A DNA stretch of 24,129 bases from Silene noctiflora (lineage: Eukaryota > Streptophyta > Magnoliopsida > Caryophyllales > Caryophyllaceae), in the NCBI GenBank assembly GCA_009801015.1, contig VHZZ01019716.1, positions 8,781 through 32,909 on the forward strand, in the 5' to 3' direction. Positions 10,013 to 18,310 of the stretch are shown here, in pieces. Both the position numbers and the translations under genes were made by a program. Numbering within the stretch: the first letter of the stretch is position 1; the number at the start of each line of letters is the position of its first letter. A model generated the notes under the pieces. It did no database searches, was not told the DNA's origin, and saw only the letters and a program-made list of their open reading frames with translations.

Positions 10013-10191
10013 ACTCGGTCGAGTACAAGCCACTCGACCGAGTAAGACACACTCGACCGAGTGCAACACACTTGATCGAGTAAGCCTCACTCGGCCGAGT
10101 GCTAACACACTAGCCCAAGTTCACAACGAACAGAACACTAACAGACTACTCATAACAGCTAATCGGTCGAGTACCCCCTACTCGGCCAAGT
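10013..10191. repeat. ACTCG-RY-CGAGT palindrome array, 19-base period
   Basis: Units start at 10013, 10032, 10051, 10070, 10089 and 10109 (steps 19, 19, 19, 19, 20), then after a 52-base gap at 10161 and 10180 (step 19). In most units the arms ACTCG and CGAGT hold while the central pair varies between GT, AC, AT and GC. The unit at 10109 is degenerate. Lies in U3 of the minus-strand solo LTR. Confidence 0.9.
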
Positions 10192-10221
10192 AGCCTAAGG
10201 TCACAAATCTGATGTATTACA

Positions 10222-10525
10222 GATGGTGAGCAGTTGGTTTAGCAGGTGATGATGGTTATCAATATTGATGTTGCTGCGGGGATTGGCGGGGCTGAGCCAT
10301 CACCAGCCGTTTTGTAGTGTAGCTTCCGCATGTCATACTTTTATATTCTTACCACAATTTGGGATTTTGGTTTTGTATTTGTATTTCGGAGTTTGTAACC
10401 ATTTTTAATAAGTTAATCGTTAATTATGTTTCATTATGGTTTATATGATGAACACTACCTCGGGTAACCGAGATGGTAGCACTTCCATATCTTGAGGTAG
10501 TCCTTGATAAGGTACCTTTGGGTAC
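10222..10525 (+). mobile_element. TGTAAC-type gypsy LTR fragment, second part (plus orientation)
   Basis: Starts with the second GATGG copy and continues the plus-strand LTR from 7557 (TGAGCAGTTGGTTTAGCAGG), through CTTCCGCATGTCATA and CATTATGGTTTATATGATG, to CCTTGATAAGGTACCTTTGGG. It stops about 15-20 bases short of the expected LTR terminus, where it meets an opposite-orientation fragment. Non-coding. Confidence 0.75.
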
Positions 10526-11272
10526 ATAGTCAACTGCATAACCAATATAAGAAATCACAGATACACAAATCAATACACAATCCAATCCAACTGTAGTAAC
10601 CATCCTCCAAACTCTAAAAGTAACCAGTAACCGACTACACACCGAGGTGAGTAGCCCTGCCAGGTTACCCATCGCAACAGGTAACCCTTGCCGCCAGTGA
10701 GGACTACAGCCGTACCACCTAAGTCCCGCTTATCACAACGAGCGAACCTAACTCATTAATGTGAACATCCCCTTTATGACGAGAGCCATAAGAGGCGAAC
10801 ATGGGATTAGAACCATCTCCCGAACATGGTCCCACAACAGTAACCAATCAACAGTATAATCACAATCACAATGATAACAATGCAAATCCATCAATCTCAA
10901 TCACATCTTATAATCAATTATACAACCAACTGAGTAAGGAAACCTTACCTTTTCGCAATCCTTTATACCGCAACCAATCATAAAACTGCACAACGAGTAA
11001 CGCATCGTCATCTACAATACGATAATCAACAATAAACAGCACATACGATGACCAATACTCTAAACCCCCAAAACACACAAATTAGGGTTTGTCAAAACCC
11101 CTAATAACAACCATAAACCAACTAAGAAAAATGCTAGAGACTTACCGACAAAATCAACATGAAAAACGAGATGCAAAGACTCACGATCGATAAACCCTAG
11201 CCTTGGAAATGATTAGGATAATTAGAGAAGTTGTGTACATAGTTTGACTTTTTAGAAAGTGATTAGGAACCG

Positions 11273-11281
11273 ATTTATAAA
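11273..11281 (-). promoter_or_regulatory. TATA box of the 10526-11527 LTR fragment
   Basis: Minus-strand TTTATAAAT, about 74 bases downstream of the nearest palindrome in the LTR direction, somewhat further than in the other LTRs here. Confidence 0.4.
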
Positions 11282-11355
11282 TGCTTAACACGCCCTTTTA
11301 TGTTCCTCTAATTATCTTAATCAAAACCGCGGAAAATAACGTAACTGAACCAGGC

Positions 11356-11497
11356 ACTCGGTCGAGTACACGACACTCGACCGAGTACGTCACACTCGAT
11401 CGAGTGCCCCCATACTCGATCAAGTGCTCATAAAACAGAAGACTAACAAAAACCACCACACCACCTACTCTGTCTAGTACCCCGTACTCGGCTGAGT
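11356..11497. repeat. ACTCG-RY-CGAGT palindrome array in the 10526-11527 LTR fragment
   Basis: Units start at 11356, 11375, 11394 and 11414 (steps 19, 19, 20), then after a 53-base gap at 11467 and 11486 (step 19). The four-plus-two layout with a gap of about 53 matches the LTR at 22248-23606. Confidence 0.9.
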
Positions 11498-11603
11498 AAC
11501 CTGGGACCAGAAATCTGATGTATTACAGAATTCTAGTATGAGCAACTCTTTTGACGTTCTTTAGTTGTTTTTACTAATCCGCACACTTTGTTCTTTTGAC
11601 GTG

Positions 11604-11628
11604 TATATATATATATATATATATATAT
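11604..11628. repeat. TA dinucleotide microsatellite
   Basis: An uninterrupted alternation of T and A for 25 bases in the sequence upstream of the copia remnant. Confidence 0.95.
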
Positions 11629-11701
11629 TCTTTGACAATGGTCTTGCGAGCTTATTGCAGTTCTAATTAGGCAAGTTGTTCAATAACTCATTGATCTACA
11701 A

Positions 11702-12084
11702 CCAGGTGGTCTCATGGCCAGATTCTAAATCCTCTGAGGAAGAGGAATATAGAGTTATGGCCATGAAAACTTGTGAAATATTTTGGTTACGAGCTTTATT
11801 AATTAAAGGACTTAGATGTGCCTCAGTATTCTCCCACAGGTTTGTTCTGTGACAATCGTGCTGCTCTATACATTACTTCAAATCTGGTATATCATGAGCG
11901 AACAAAACACATTGAAATTGATTGCCATTTTGTTCGTGGGCGTCTTTTATCAGGTGAGTTGGTGGCACGTTTCCTTCCTTCTCATTTGCAACTTGTTGAT
12001 ATATTTACGAAGGCATTGGGACGCAAGCAGTTTTAATTTTCATTTCGCAAGTTGGGCATTTCCGATATTCATGCAACAACTTGA
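11702..12084 (+). pseudogene. Ty1/copia pol: C-terminal RNase H
   Basis: First frame: QVVSWPDSKSSEEEEYRVMA and TCEIFWLRALL. After a frameshift near 11812 the second frame reads [42 protein letters not shown] and, beyond a TAA at 12034-12036, RKLGISDIH up to a TGA at 12082-12084. These are the closing motifs of copia pol in plants (CDNQAA, HERTKHI, ADIFTKAL, KLGI). RNase H removes RNA during reverse transcription. One frameshift and one stop make it inactive, and everything upstream of RNase H is absent. A pyrimidine-poor GAGGGAGG follows immediately. Confidence 0.85.
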
Positions 12085-12260
12085 GGGAGGCATATTGGAA
12101 TTATATTATATTTATATTTTTGCTTTTATAAAATATATATTTTGATTTAGTTTCCTTTTACTTTAGAAGTATTTGAGTGTATATATGAACTCCTTTTGTA
12201 CCCTTGCAAATATATCAAATGAAAAATAAAATAAAACAACACAGTGAATGTTATCACCAT
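12083..12260 (+). mobile_element. Copia polypurine tract and start of 3' LTR (partial)
   Basis: GAGGGAGGC (12083-12091) after the pol stop is a plausible polypurine tract. The following TATTGGAATTATATTAT resembles copia LTR starts (usually TGTTGGAA), with the first TG degraded. AT-rich sequence follows. The LTR end could not be found, so the right limit is arbitrary. Confidence 0.4.
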
Positions 12261-12408
12261 TTTATCAATGTGCATCATATATTCATTTTCATCGGTGTAT
12301 TATATTTGAATAGGCATGCTGCCGAGTTTTCTATTAGAATTTTTGAGTTGGGTCACTTTTTTTTTATAAGGTAAGAAAATTAAATTGATCCTCTGGGGTA
12401 AGATCAAC

Positions 12409-12880
12409 CTATCTCATCCTTTCGAATGAGTGAGGTAAGTTGAAGCCACCTCGAAAAGGTTGGACATGAACGTCCAATAGAAGCCATAAATTCGTGACCT
12501 TGTTGGCTTTACGAAAGTAATGTTTAATTATCACTTCATCGAAGAAACGAAGATCTAATTTCACATCCTTAATAATACTATAAATTTTCCAAGGAATTTT
12601 CCAAGTAATATGAATTGAGTTAATAACACATAAGTTATCATCTTCCACAATTAACTTTGATATTCCTAAGTGTTTGGCTGCTAAAATGATTTCTTTTAAA
12701 ACGAGATCTTCCGCAATAGAAATACTATTAGATATGCAATTTTTTGCTACTAACAAAACGAATTTACCATTATGATCTCTTGATCTTATATAATATCCTA
12801 AAGCAGCTTTATTACCATTTATTTTCGATCCGTCGAAATTTAGCTTTAGAAAACTATTTCTAAGTTTCTTCCACCAGCTT
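12409..12880 (-). pseudogene. Plant RNase H-like (RVT_3-type) domain fragment
   Basis: Read on the minus strand from about 12880: LKLNFDGSK, then AALGYYIRSRDHNGKF, SIAEDLVLKEIILAAKHLG, LIVEDDNLCVIN and HYFRKANKVTNLWLL, to a stop at 12409-12411. This is the pattern of the RNase H-like domain (Pfam PF13456) found at the end of plant LINE-type elements and in stand-alone proteins. Putative catalytic residues are D in FDGS, E in AED and D in EDD; the last aspartate, usually in an AD-LA motif, is replaced by N (VTN). About 155 codons are open, without a reverse transcriptase in front. It could be a LINE remnant or a degraded host gene. It is oriented opposite to the copia fragment. Confidence 0.6.
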
Positions 12881-13121
12881 TCTAATTATGGAATAATTTC
12901 TTAAAAATGGTGACACTTTTTCTTTTTGTTGGTTTGTCACAATCCTTCATTTTTTTTACCAACATGTCACGAATTTATACTTTTCTTACACGATCTAACA
13001 AGGCCAAAACTACTCATCGACCATCTTAGTTTAGGTTTCTTTCTTCTTGGTTCAGATGGAAATTGTTTTATTGTTTAGAGTAACCTTGGATCCATCGCAT
13101 CTAGGTGGCAGAGTCCATCTT
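12881..13121. other. Unassigned AT-rich stretch
   Basis: Contains T-runs and no domain, repeat unit or LTR terminus that I can recognise, between the RNase H-like fragment and the LTR starting at 13122. Confidence 0.3.
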
Positions 13122-14557
13122 TGTAATACCCGGTTTTGTGGGACCCATACGGGAATCTCGGGATGCGTGAAAGGATCATCGGATTTGGTAAGAGACTTTT
13201 CGGGAGTAAAGTATAGCCGTACACTAGACCAAGTAGGACCTAGACTAGACCTAGTAAAGCTGTAGTGGACCAAGTAGAACCTCAGTGGACCATTGGCTGA
13301 CACTCTGTCGAGTACATGAGTGGTACTCAGCCGAGTACGGTGGTACTCGACCGAGTGGAGGGAACTCGGCCGAGTGGACTTTAGCACTCCATCGAGTGCA
13401 GATGTACAATATCCGATAAAACCTAATCTCAGGACCTTATCCTAATTCATTTCATCCTTCTTCCTTATCTCTCCAAATCTTCTCCCTTCTCTCTAAAACC
13501 CTCACAAATACCTTCCTAATGAGATTCAAGCTTGGATTAGAGAATTGCCTACCTTATTCATCTTTCCTTTCACCTAGTAAGTTGAGATTTGCCTTTCTTT
13601 CCTTTCTTATGAACCCTAACTAATGGGTGTTTTGGTTATGGGTAATTAATTAGTAGTTAGTATGTGTAATATGGGTAATTAATGGGTAATAATAATGGGT
13701 ATTGTATTTTATAATAGTGTAAGATGTATTGTGATAGTATTATGTGACTTGTATAGGACGAGACAGTTTCATGAGACGGGATTATGTCGCATTTGAGTAG
13801 CTTATGGAGAATGCTAAGAGGTAGGTTAATCCTACTCAGTTTTGATAATGTAAATATGTGTTTGCTTGTATTTGTCACTTAGAATCCATGATAAGAGTAG
13901 CCTTGCATTCACCATGGTAATTGAGGATGATAATGAGCTTCATGTATGTGGCGGAAATGCATTATAATATGATATTGGTTGCGATGACTTGAGAGTCGGG
14001 ATTCTTCGACACATGGTTACATTCATAGTATGTTGGTAGCATGTTGCATGAGAAGTCATATTCGATATTGTGTTCATGTTCGCATACATGTGTATATTGA
14101 TCTTGTTGGAGGTTGTTGGTGGAGTTGTGGTGGTGATACTTGTTGATATTGGAGACGTAAAGCTGTTAGGAGATCGTCTTATGCTCGGGTAGCCTCTTAG
14201 AGCTTCCCACTCCAAGAGGGATGTACACATTAATGGCTTGAGTCATAAAGGGACACGTGTGGTTGAGGCACGTTGTCTGGCAGGGGATAAGGTTAGCTCC
14301 CAGGCCCGGTACCATATGTGTGTCCCGAGTATCTTTTACGGAATGCGGTCCGGCTGTTTTGGTGGGCGGTGTTGTGGTGCCATCACCGGGTTGTGGGTAT
14401 GTTTGGGTGTGTCCCGGTACCGGTGTGATGTTGATGAAATCGTGTCTCATTCATATCATTCACATGTTGCATATTTATATATATTGTGTGTTGTGTCTTA
14501 TTATCGAAACTGACGTGTTTGGATTGTGCGTAAACTGTCACCTATTTTCGGGGTGGC
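13122..14557 (+). mobile_element. TGTAAT-type gypsy LTR (plus), interrupted at 14558
   Basis: Starts TGTAATACCCGG, the same terminus as the minus-strand reading of the TGTAAC family (TGTAATACCTCAG). It carries a palindrome array (13223-13397), the GTAGG/CCTAC inverted repeat (13821-13835) followed by TCAGT as in the other LTRs, and a CCTCTT/AAGAGG hairpin (14193-14219). These place it in the same broad family although overall sequence differs. Its far end is not seen because a TGAT-type LTR begins at 14558. The ORFs inside it on both strands lack domains. Confidence 0.65.
13223..13397. repeat. Palindrome array in the 13122 LTR, about 20-base period
   Basis: Five clear units start at 13302, 13325, 13345, 13364 and 13386 (centres GT, GC, AC, GC, AT). 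Four degenerate units with the same phasing start at 13223, 13244, 13264 and 13284 (ACTAGACCAAGT and similar). Steps are 18-23. Decay runs outward from the promoter side. Confidence 0.8.
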
Positions 14558-14773
14558 TGATACGTGCTTATTTGGTAGCGCTTTCCCCTTCTTCCTTACC
14601 CTTTTTCGTCTCTATTTAGAGCATCTTTGGCTTGTATTCGTCTTTAGGCCCTTGCTATGATTTGTTGTCTCATCTTGCAGAATTTGAGCCAAATGAGGAC
14701 TAAGGAAGCAAGCAAAGTAACAAGTGAAGATAGCAATTGGAAGAAGGAGTGAAGAATGCAGAGGAGGACTCCA

Positions 14774-14989
14774 AGCCGGTCGGCTGGCAGCCGGTCCACC
14801 GGCTGAGAGTCCCTTATGAGTTGATAAGAAGAAATTTTGAAGTGAAGATACATATGGTTCTGAGCCGGTCCAAGATCGGCGGTCGGTCAACCGGCCCAGA
14901 ACCACTATTGTCAAGGGAAATTGCAACTTTGAATACAAACTTCCAGATGGTCCTCAGCCGGTCCCAGACCGGCGGCCAGTTGACCGACC
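14774..14989. repeat. Three pairs of GC-rich imperfect palindromes
   Basis: Pairs begin near 14774, 14862 and 14956. The best members are AGCCGGT-CC-ACCGGCT (14789-14804) and GCCGGTC-CCA-GACCGGC (near 14956-14972); the others are imperfect, such as GGTCGGT-CA-ACCGGCC. Members of a pair start about 15-19 bases apart. The array ends about 60 bases before the TATA box. The sequence is unrelated to the ACTCG and GTCGA arrays, but the arrangement is the same. Confidence 0.75.
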
Positions 14990-15048
14990 CAGACTCCCCC
15001 TACGCATTTTTGTCCTCCCTTATTTGTTTGACCTATTTTTAAGAATAC

Positions 15049-15056
15049 TATATATA
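15049..15056 (+). promoter_or_regulatory. TATA box of the 14558 LTR
   Basis: TATATATA in ACTATATATAGATC, a strong match to a plant TATA box, about 60 bases after the last palindrome. Confidence 0.6.
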
Positions 15057-15203
15057 GATCGTCATAATTTGTATTAGACACAATACCCTAGATCTAAAAT
15101 TATTTCCTTGTTTATGTTAAGCATTCCTGAATCAAACTTTAATCTTTCCTTAATTAAGCTCTAATTACTCTACAAATTAGTTTAGTTTTACCTTAGTTGG
15201 GTT

Positions 15204-15210
15204 GTTTACA
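15204..15210. repeat. Direct repeat GTTTACA flanking the chromovirus, left copy
   Basis: GTTTACA directly precedes TGTAAC at 15211 and is repeated at 23607-23613 directly after TATTACA. Seven matching bases are longer than the 5 usual for gypsy; part of the match may be chance. Confidence 0.75.
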
Positions 15211-15646
15211 TGTAACACCCCCACACACCAAGGTGTCTTACCAAGACCACCCTAGCATGTGGAGATGCTACCATCTCGGTTGCCCGAAATACAGTATATC
15301 AAAAGAGACCATAAAGAAACAACATTTAAAGTATAACTGTTAAGTCACACAATCGAACTCCAAAACTGAAGTATTACAACTGTCCCAAAAACAACTATCA
15401 AAACTGTATCATAAAAATATAACAAAATGGCATCGGAAGACTAGCTATCAAAACTAAGTGATGACTCCATCCCGTCCAACCCCGCGAGCAATCCCAAAGC
15501 ATACCTTTTAATCAACTGTTCACTATTCCCGAATGGATCACCACAGTTTACAAACAATTAAACAGGGTCAGTTACTGAATAATTAGATAATTAAATAACA
15601 CACAACATCACATTTCTCCAAACTCCACAACTCTTCAACCACTTGA

Positions 15647-16007
15647 CTACACATCAAATGTGTAGCCATGCCAGATTACCCATCGCAACGGGTAATCCAC
15701 TCCGCAAGTGGGGACCACAGCCTTACCACCTAAGCCCCACTCAACATCATAGAGCGAATAACCCAATGAGCATTAACGTGAATATCCCTCTTATGACGGG
15801 AACCATAAGGGGCAAACAAGGGCGTGAAGACATTCCTGAAAATGACTCCACTCAGCCGAGCGCGCACCTCGCGAACCATATACAAACAACAACAATCACA
15901 AAACTGATAAACGTGCAAATACTATGAAATACAATCATAATCACAATCATACTCATATCAAACATCATCTTAACCAATTAAACAAAAACCGAGTAGGGAA
16001 ACCCTAC
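15647..16007 (-). other. Candidate structured RNA leader in the TGTAAC-family LTR
   Basis: Successive inverted repeats lie downstream of the TATA box: GTAGGG/CCCTAC (15993-16007), CCTCTTATG/CATAAGGGG (15787-15812), GTGGGG/CCCCAC (15708-15740), GATTACCC/GGGTAATC (15674-15697) and CTACACAT/ATGTGTAG (15647-15665). The same stems recur at matching places in the LTRs at 22248, 7558 and 10526, and two of them in the 13122 LTR. Several paired changes keep pairing, for example GTAAGG/CCTTAC, CTTGCG/CGCAAG and GGTTACC/GGTAACC. Function is unknown; a leader or 3' UTR RNA structure is inferred. Confidence 0.6.
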
Positions 16008-16342
16008 CTGAGACGGAATCACACACTAGCGCAAGAAAGTCGGAATTCCTCTTTTACGAAATCACCAACTATACAACAAACATTCAATTACCATCTATGT
16101 CACAAATAAACTCTCAAAAACCCCCAATCTACCCCAATTAGGGTTTAAAAATAACTAATTAATCAACATAAAAACAACATAGGAGACTTACCCACGAGAC
16201 GACGAACACGGTGGTATGAAAAGCCCCAAAAACTATGAACAAAAGTCCTTGATTTGATAGTAAAGAGAGGAGTAGATCTTACATTCTTTGAGCTTGTATG
16301 AAAAGTTTATAAAATAAAGGTAAATGAAAGAAACTGTCGTTG

Positions 16343-16349
16343 TTATATA
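16343..16349 (-). promoter_or_regulatory. TATA box of the chromovirus 3' LTR
   Basis: Minus-strand TATATAA, 57 bases from the nearest palindrome. The 5' LTR has the same box (23369-23375) at the same 57-base distance. Confidence 0.55.
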
Positions 16350-16406
16350 AAAAGCCTCCCTTTTTCTTTAAAATCAAACCGGACGAAAACCCATATAAAC
16401 ACATGC

Positions 16407-16509
16407 ACTTGATCGAGTACCGCCTACTCAATCGAGTTTCCCAAATTCGGTCGAGTATATAAGGAACAGGAACTATTCCAAAATCTGATTTTAACTTACT
16501 CGATAGAGT
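16407..16509. repeat. Palindrome array in U3 of the chromovirus 3' LTR
   Basis: Units start at 16407, 16426 and 16445 (steps of 19), then at 16498 after a 53-base gap. Relative to the 5' LTR, one unit is missing from each block. Confidence 0.9.
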
Positions 16510-16540
16510 GGCCAAAGACTAAAATACCTGAGGTATTACA

Positions 16541-16560
16541 GTCTTCCCTCCTTAAAAATG
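16541..16560 (-). other. Polypurine tract of the chromovirus
   Basis: On the minus strand the bases before the 3' LTR read AAGGAGGGAAGAC, a typical polypurine tract, directly followed by TGTAATACC. Confidence 0.75.
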
Positions 16561-16750
16561 AACTTCGTCCCCAAAGTTCAAACCCATACCAAAAACAAAA
16601 CTCACCATACTAAAAAAAATGCAATGATACAACTACAACCCAACATAAAACTCAAAACACAACCCGACACATACCGCAAACTTGACTCAAAACTGACCAA
16701 AACGCAACAAAGCTTATGCGATCATCTCCTACCCCCTTAAAAAACCAAGG

Positions 16751-16966
16751 TTACGTCCCTGTAACCAAACATACCTGATCAAAAATATGCGGATAGTGCT
16801 CCTTCATGACCTTTTCTGCCTCCCAAGTTGCTTCCTTGACGGTGTGATTAGACCACAACACTTTTAGCAAGACAGTTTCCCCATTCCTAGTCTTGCGAAC
16901 CTTGCGGTCCGAGACTTCCTTAGGCGTCTCCAAATAAGATAAGGACTCATCCAACTCAATGTTCTA
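16751..16966 (-). pseudogene. Chromodomain at the end of pol
   Basis: Minus-strand residues VSDRKVRKTRNGETVLLKVLW, then EATWE and HYPHIF match the plant chromoviral chromodomain (usual form LRNK...VKVLWRNH...EEATWE...YPHLF). In related elements this domain targets integration through chromatin marks. The Trp residues in VLW and ATWE, part of the aromatic cage region, are present. A TAG stop at 16964-16966 separates it from integrase in the same frame. The frame ends at TAA 16751-16753, probably close to the natural end of pol. Confidence 0.85.
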
Positions 16967-18310
16967 AACCTCTAGCACATGAGAAGTATCACTCACATAC
17001 TTTCGTAGTTGAGACACATAGAAAACAGTGTGTACTCGGTCCAAAGCTGGTGGCAAGGCTAACCGATAAGCAACCTCGCCAACATGATCCAAAACCTCAT
17101 AAGGGCCAATGAACTTCTGGCTTATCTTCCCTTTCTTACCAAATCACATCACTCCACGCATAGGTGACACCTTCAAAAGAACCTTATCCCCAACTTGGAA
17201 CTCAATGTCCCGACGATGTAAGTCCGCATAGCTCTTTTGTCGATCTAGAGTTGCCTTTATCTTTTGCCGGATTAACTTTACTTGCTCAACCATGTCCTGC
17301 ACCATCTGTGGTCCTAAAACCACTTCCTCTGCACTATCATCCCAACAAATCGGACTCCTACAACTCCCCCCATACAAAGCCTCAAAAGGAGTAATCTCAA
17401 TACTCGTATGGTAGCTGTTATTATAGGAAAACTCAATTAGATCCAACCTATCTTCCCAACTACCACCGAACTCCATCACACATGCCCTCAACATGTCCTC
17501 CAAGGTCTTGATTGTTCTCTCCGTCTGCCCATCTTTCGCAGGTTGAAAAATTGTACTCATCTTCAGTGTAGTACCCATCAATTCCTGTAACTCTTGCCAA
17601 AATCGAGAAATAAATCTCGCATCTCGATCTGACACAATATCCTTTGGCATCCCATGTAGTTTCACTACATTCTTATTGTAACCATTCGCCAACTACACCT
17701 TACTCCACGTATCATTCATGGGAATAAAGTGAGCTGACTTGGTCAACCGATCCACGATCACCGAAATCATGTTATTACCTTGTTGCGTCCTCGGTAATCC
17801 CACGATGAAATCCTTAGAGATAGATTCCCACTTCCACTCTGGTACCTTAAGAGACTGAATCTTGCCTTGCGGTCTTCGCTGCTCCCCTTTGACTCTCTGG
17901 CAAGTCAGACATCGAGCCACAAACTCAGCTATCTCCCTCTTCATCCCAGGCCACCAAAAAGTCTTTTTCAAGTCCTTATAAAGCTTGTCACCACCCGGAT
18001 GTANCATCGAGCCACAAACTCAGCTATCTCCCTCTTCATCCCAGGCCACCAAAAAGTCTTTTTCAAGTCCTTATAAAGCTTGTCACCACCCGGATGTACA
18101 GAGTACGGAGTGGAATAAGCCTCCGTCATAATCATCTTTTCATCTCTTCATCCATAGGTACACATCATCTCTCATCGAACCGAACACTCCTATCATAATG
18201 AATAGAGAACCGGGACATTGTCCCCTTCTCTACTCCAGCCCTCCACTCCTGAATGTTAGAATCAAGAGCATGTTTCCTCTTAATGTCATCATAGATCTCT
18301 GACTCAACTG
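16967..18310 (-). pseudogene. Chromovirus integrase
   Basis: On the minus strand: zinc-binding HPGG plus CLTC (about 17895-18000). Its first histidine is replaced by Tyr (TEAYSTPYS at 18100-18132) if aligned to the usual EAHSTPYS. The catalytic core has D in SKDFIVGLPRT, D in IVSDRDARF and E in DGQTERTIKTLEDML, with 35 residues between the last two (DD35E). The GPY/F module is FIGPYEV near 17085-17105. In-frame stops: TGA 18165-18167, TAG 17693-17695, TGA 17144-17146. A frameshift lies near 18135. The zinc finger is further disturbed by a 94-base duplication with an N at 18004, most likely an assembly fault. The upstream linker around 18120-18310 shows only weak motifs. Confidence 0.85.
17910..18098. 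repeat. Perfect 94-base direct repeat around a single N
   Basis: 17910-18003 and 18005-18098 are identical, separated by an N at 18004. A lone N between identical ends is what an unmerged contig overlap looks like. In the coding frame it repeats the HPGG-to-CLTC start of integrase. Confidence 0.95.

Larger units (their letters stand above)
7558..10221 (-). mobile_element. Solo LTR of TGTAAC-type gypsy (minus), itself interrupted
   Basis: Plus-strand ends are TGTAACACCCCC and GATGTATTACA, and the GATGG duplications flank it. With the nested insertion and its target repeat (1265 bp) removed, it is about 1399 bp, matching the 1330 and 1359 bp LTRs of the complete element at 15211-23606. Internal homology covers the CTACACAC hairpin (9280-9299), the CCTCTTGCG/CGCAAGAGG hairpin (9414-9440), GTAGGGAAACCCTAC (9593-9607), a TATA box (minus strand, 9953-9961) and a palindrome array (10013-10191). 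It has no internal domain, so it results from LTR-LTR recombination. The ORFs within it are not genes. Confidence 0.85.
10526..11527 (-). mobile_element. TGTAAC-type gypsy LTR fragment (minus)
   Basis: Homologous to 9181-10221 of the neighbouring solo LTR and ends at the LTR terminus GATGTATTACA (11527). It lacks roughly the terminal 370 bases at its left side and begins with AGTCAACTGCATA, abutting the plus-strand fragment head to head. It holds the hairpins at 10635-10654, 10663-10686, 10770-10795 and 10934-10948, a TATA-like site and a palindrome array. No polypyrimidine stretch follows 11527, so this is probably an outer LTR edge. Confidence 0.75.
14558..15210 (+). mobile_element. TGAT-type gypsy LTR, left part
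   Basis: Starts TGATACGTGC, close to the Athila LTR start TGATGCGTGC, inside the 13122 LTR. An acceptor-like CATCTTGCAG lies at 14671-14680, base 123 of the LTR. Three pairs of GC-rich imperfect palindromes follow (14774-14989), then a TATA box (15049-15056). At 15210 the chromovirus inserts, and the sequence continues at 23607: TTGGGTTGTTTACA on the left joins TTTAGTAGTTGGG on the right. The candidate left target duplication GTGGC (14553-14557) has no partner in the window. Confidence 0.65.
15211..16540 (-). mobile_element. Chromovirus 3' LTR (1330 bp)
   Basis: Plus-strand ends are TGTAACACCC and GAGGTATTACA. It aligns over its whole length with 22248-23606. In element direction: U3 palindromes (16407-16509), TATA (16343-16349), then the transcribed part with hairpins at 15993-16007, 15787-15812, 15708-15740, 15674-15697 and 15647-15665. 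It has four palindrome units against six in the 5' LTR. Confidence 0.9.

Noticed and set aside
10013..10191. Regularly spaced repeats resembling a CRISPR array
   Set aside because: Units are 12 bases with 7-base spacers, degenerate, inside a plant LTR with target duplications, and no cas genes are present.
11816..12145. 109-codon ORF over the copia remnant
   Set aside because: It is a shadow frame; the frame from 11818 carries the RNase H motifs.
13940..14940. Several ORFs of 90-120 codons on both strands
   Set aside because: They lie in LTR sequence, are compositionally biased, overlap each other and show no family motif.
15647..16007. Hammerhead ribozyme (retrozyme-like) in the LTR
   Set aside because: I found no CTGATGA core with a matching GAAA in the right arrangement; the hairpins are simple stems.
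18005..18098. Genuine tandem duplication within integrase
   Set aside because: Perfect identity and a single N between the copies fit an assembly overlap much better.
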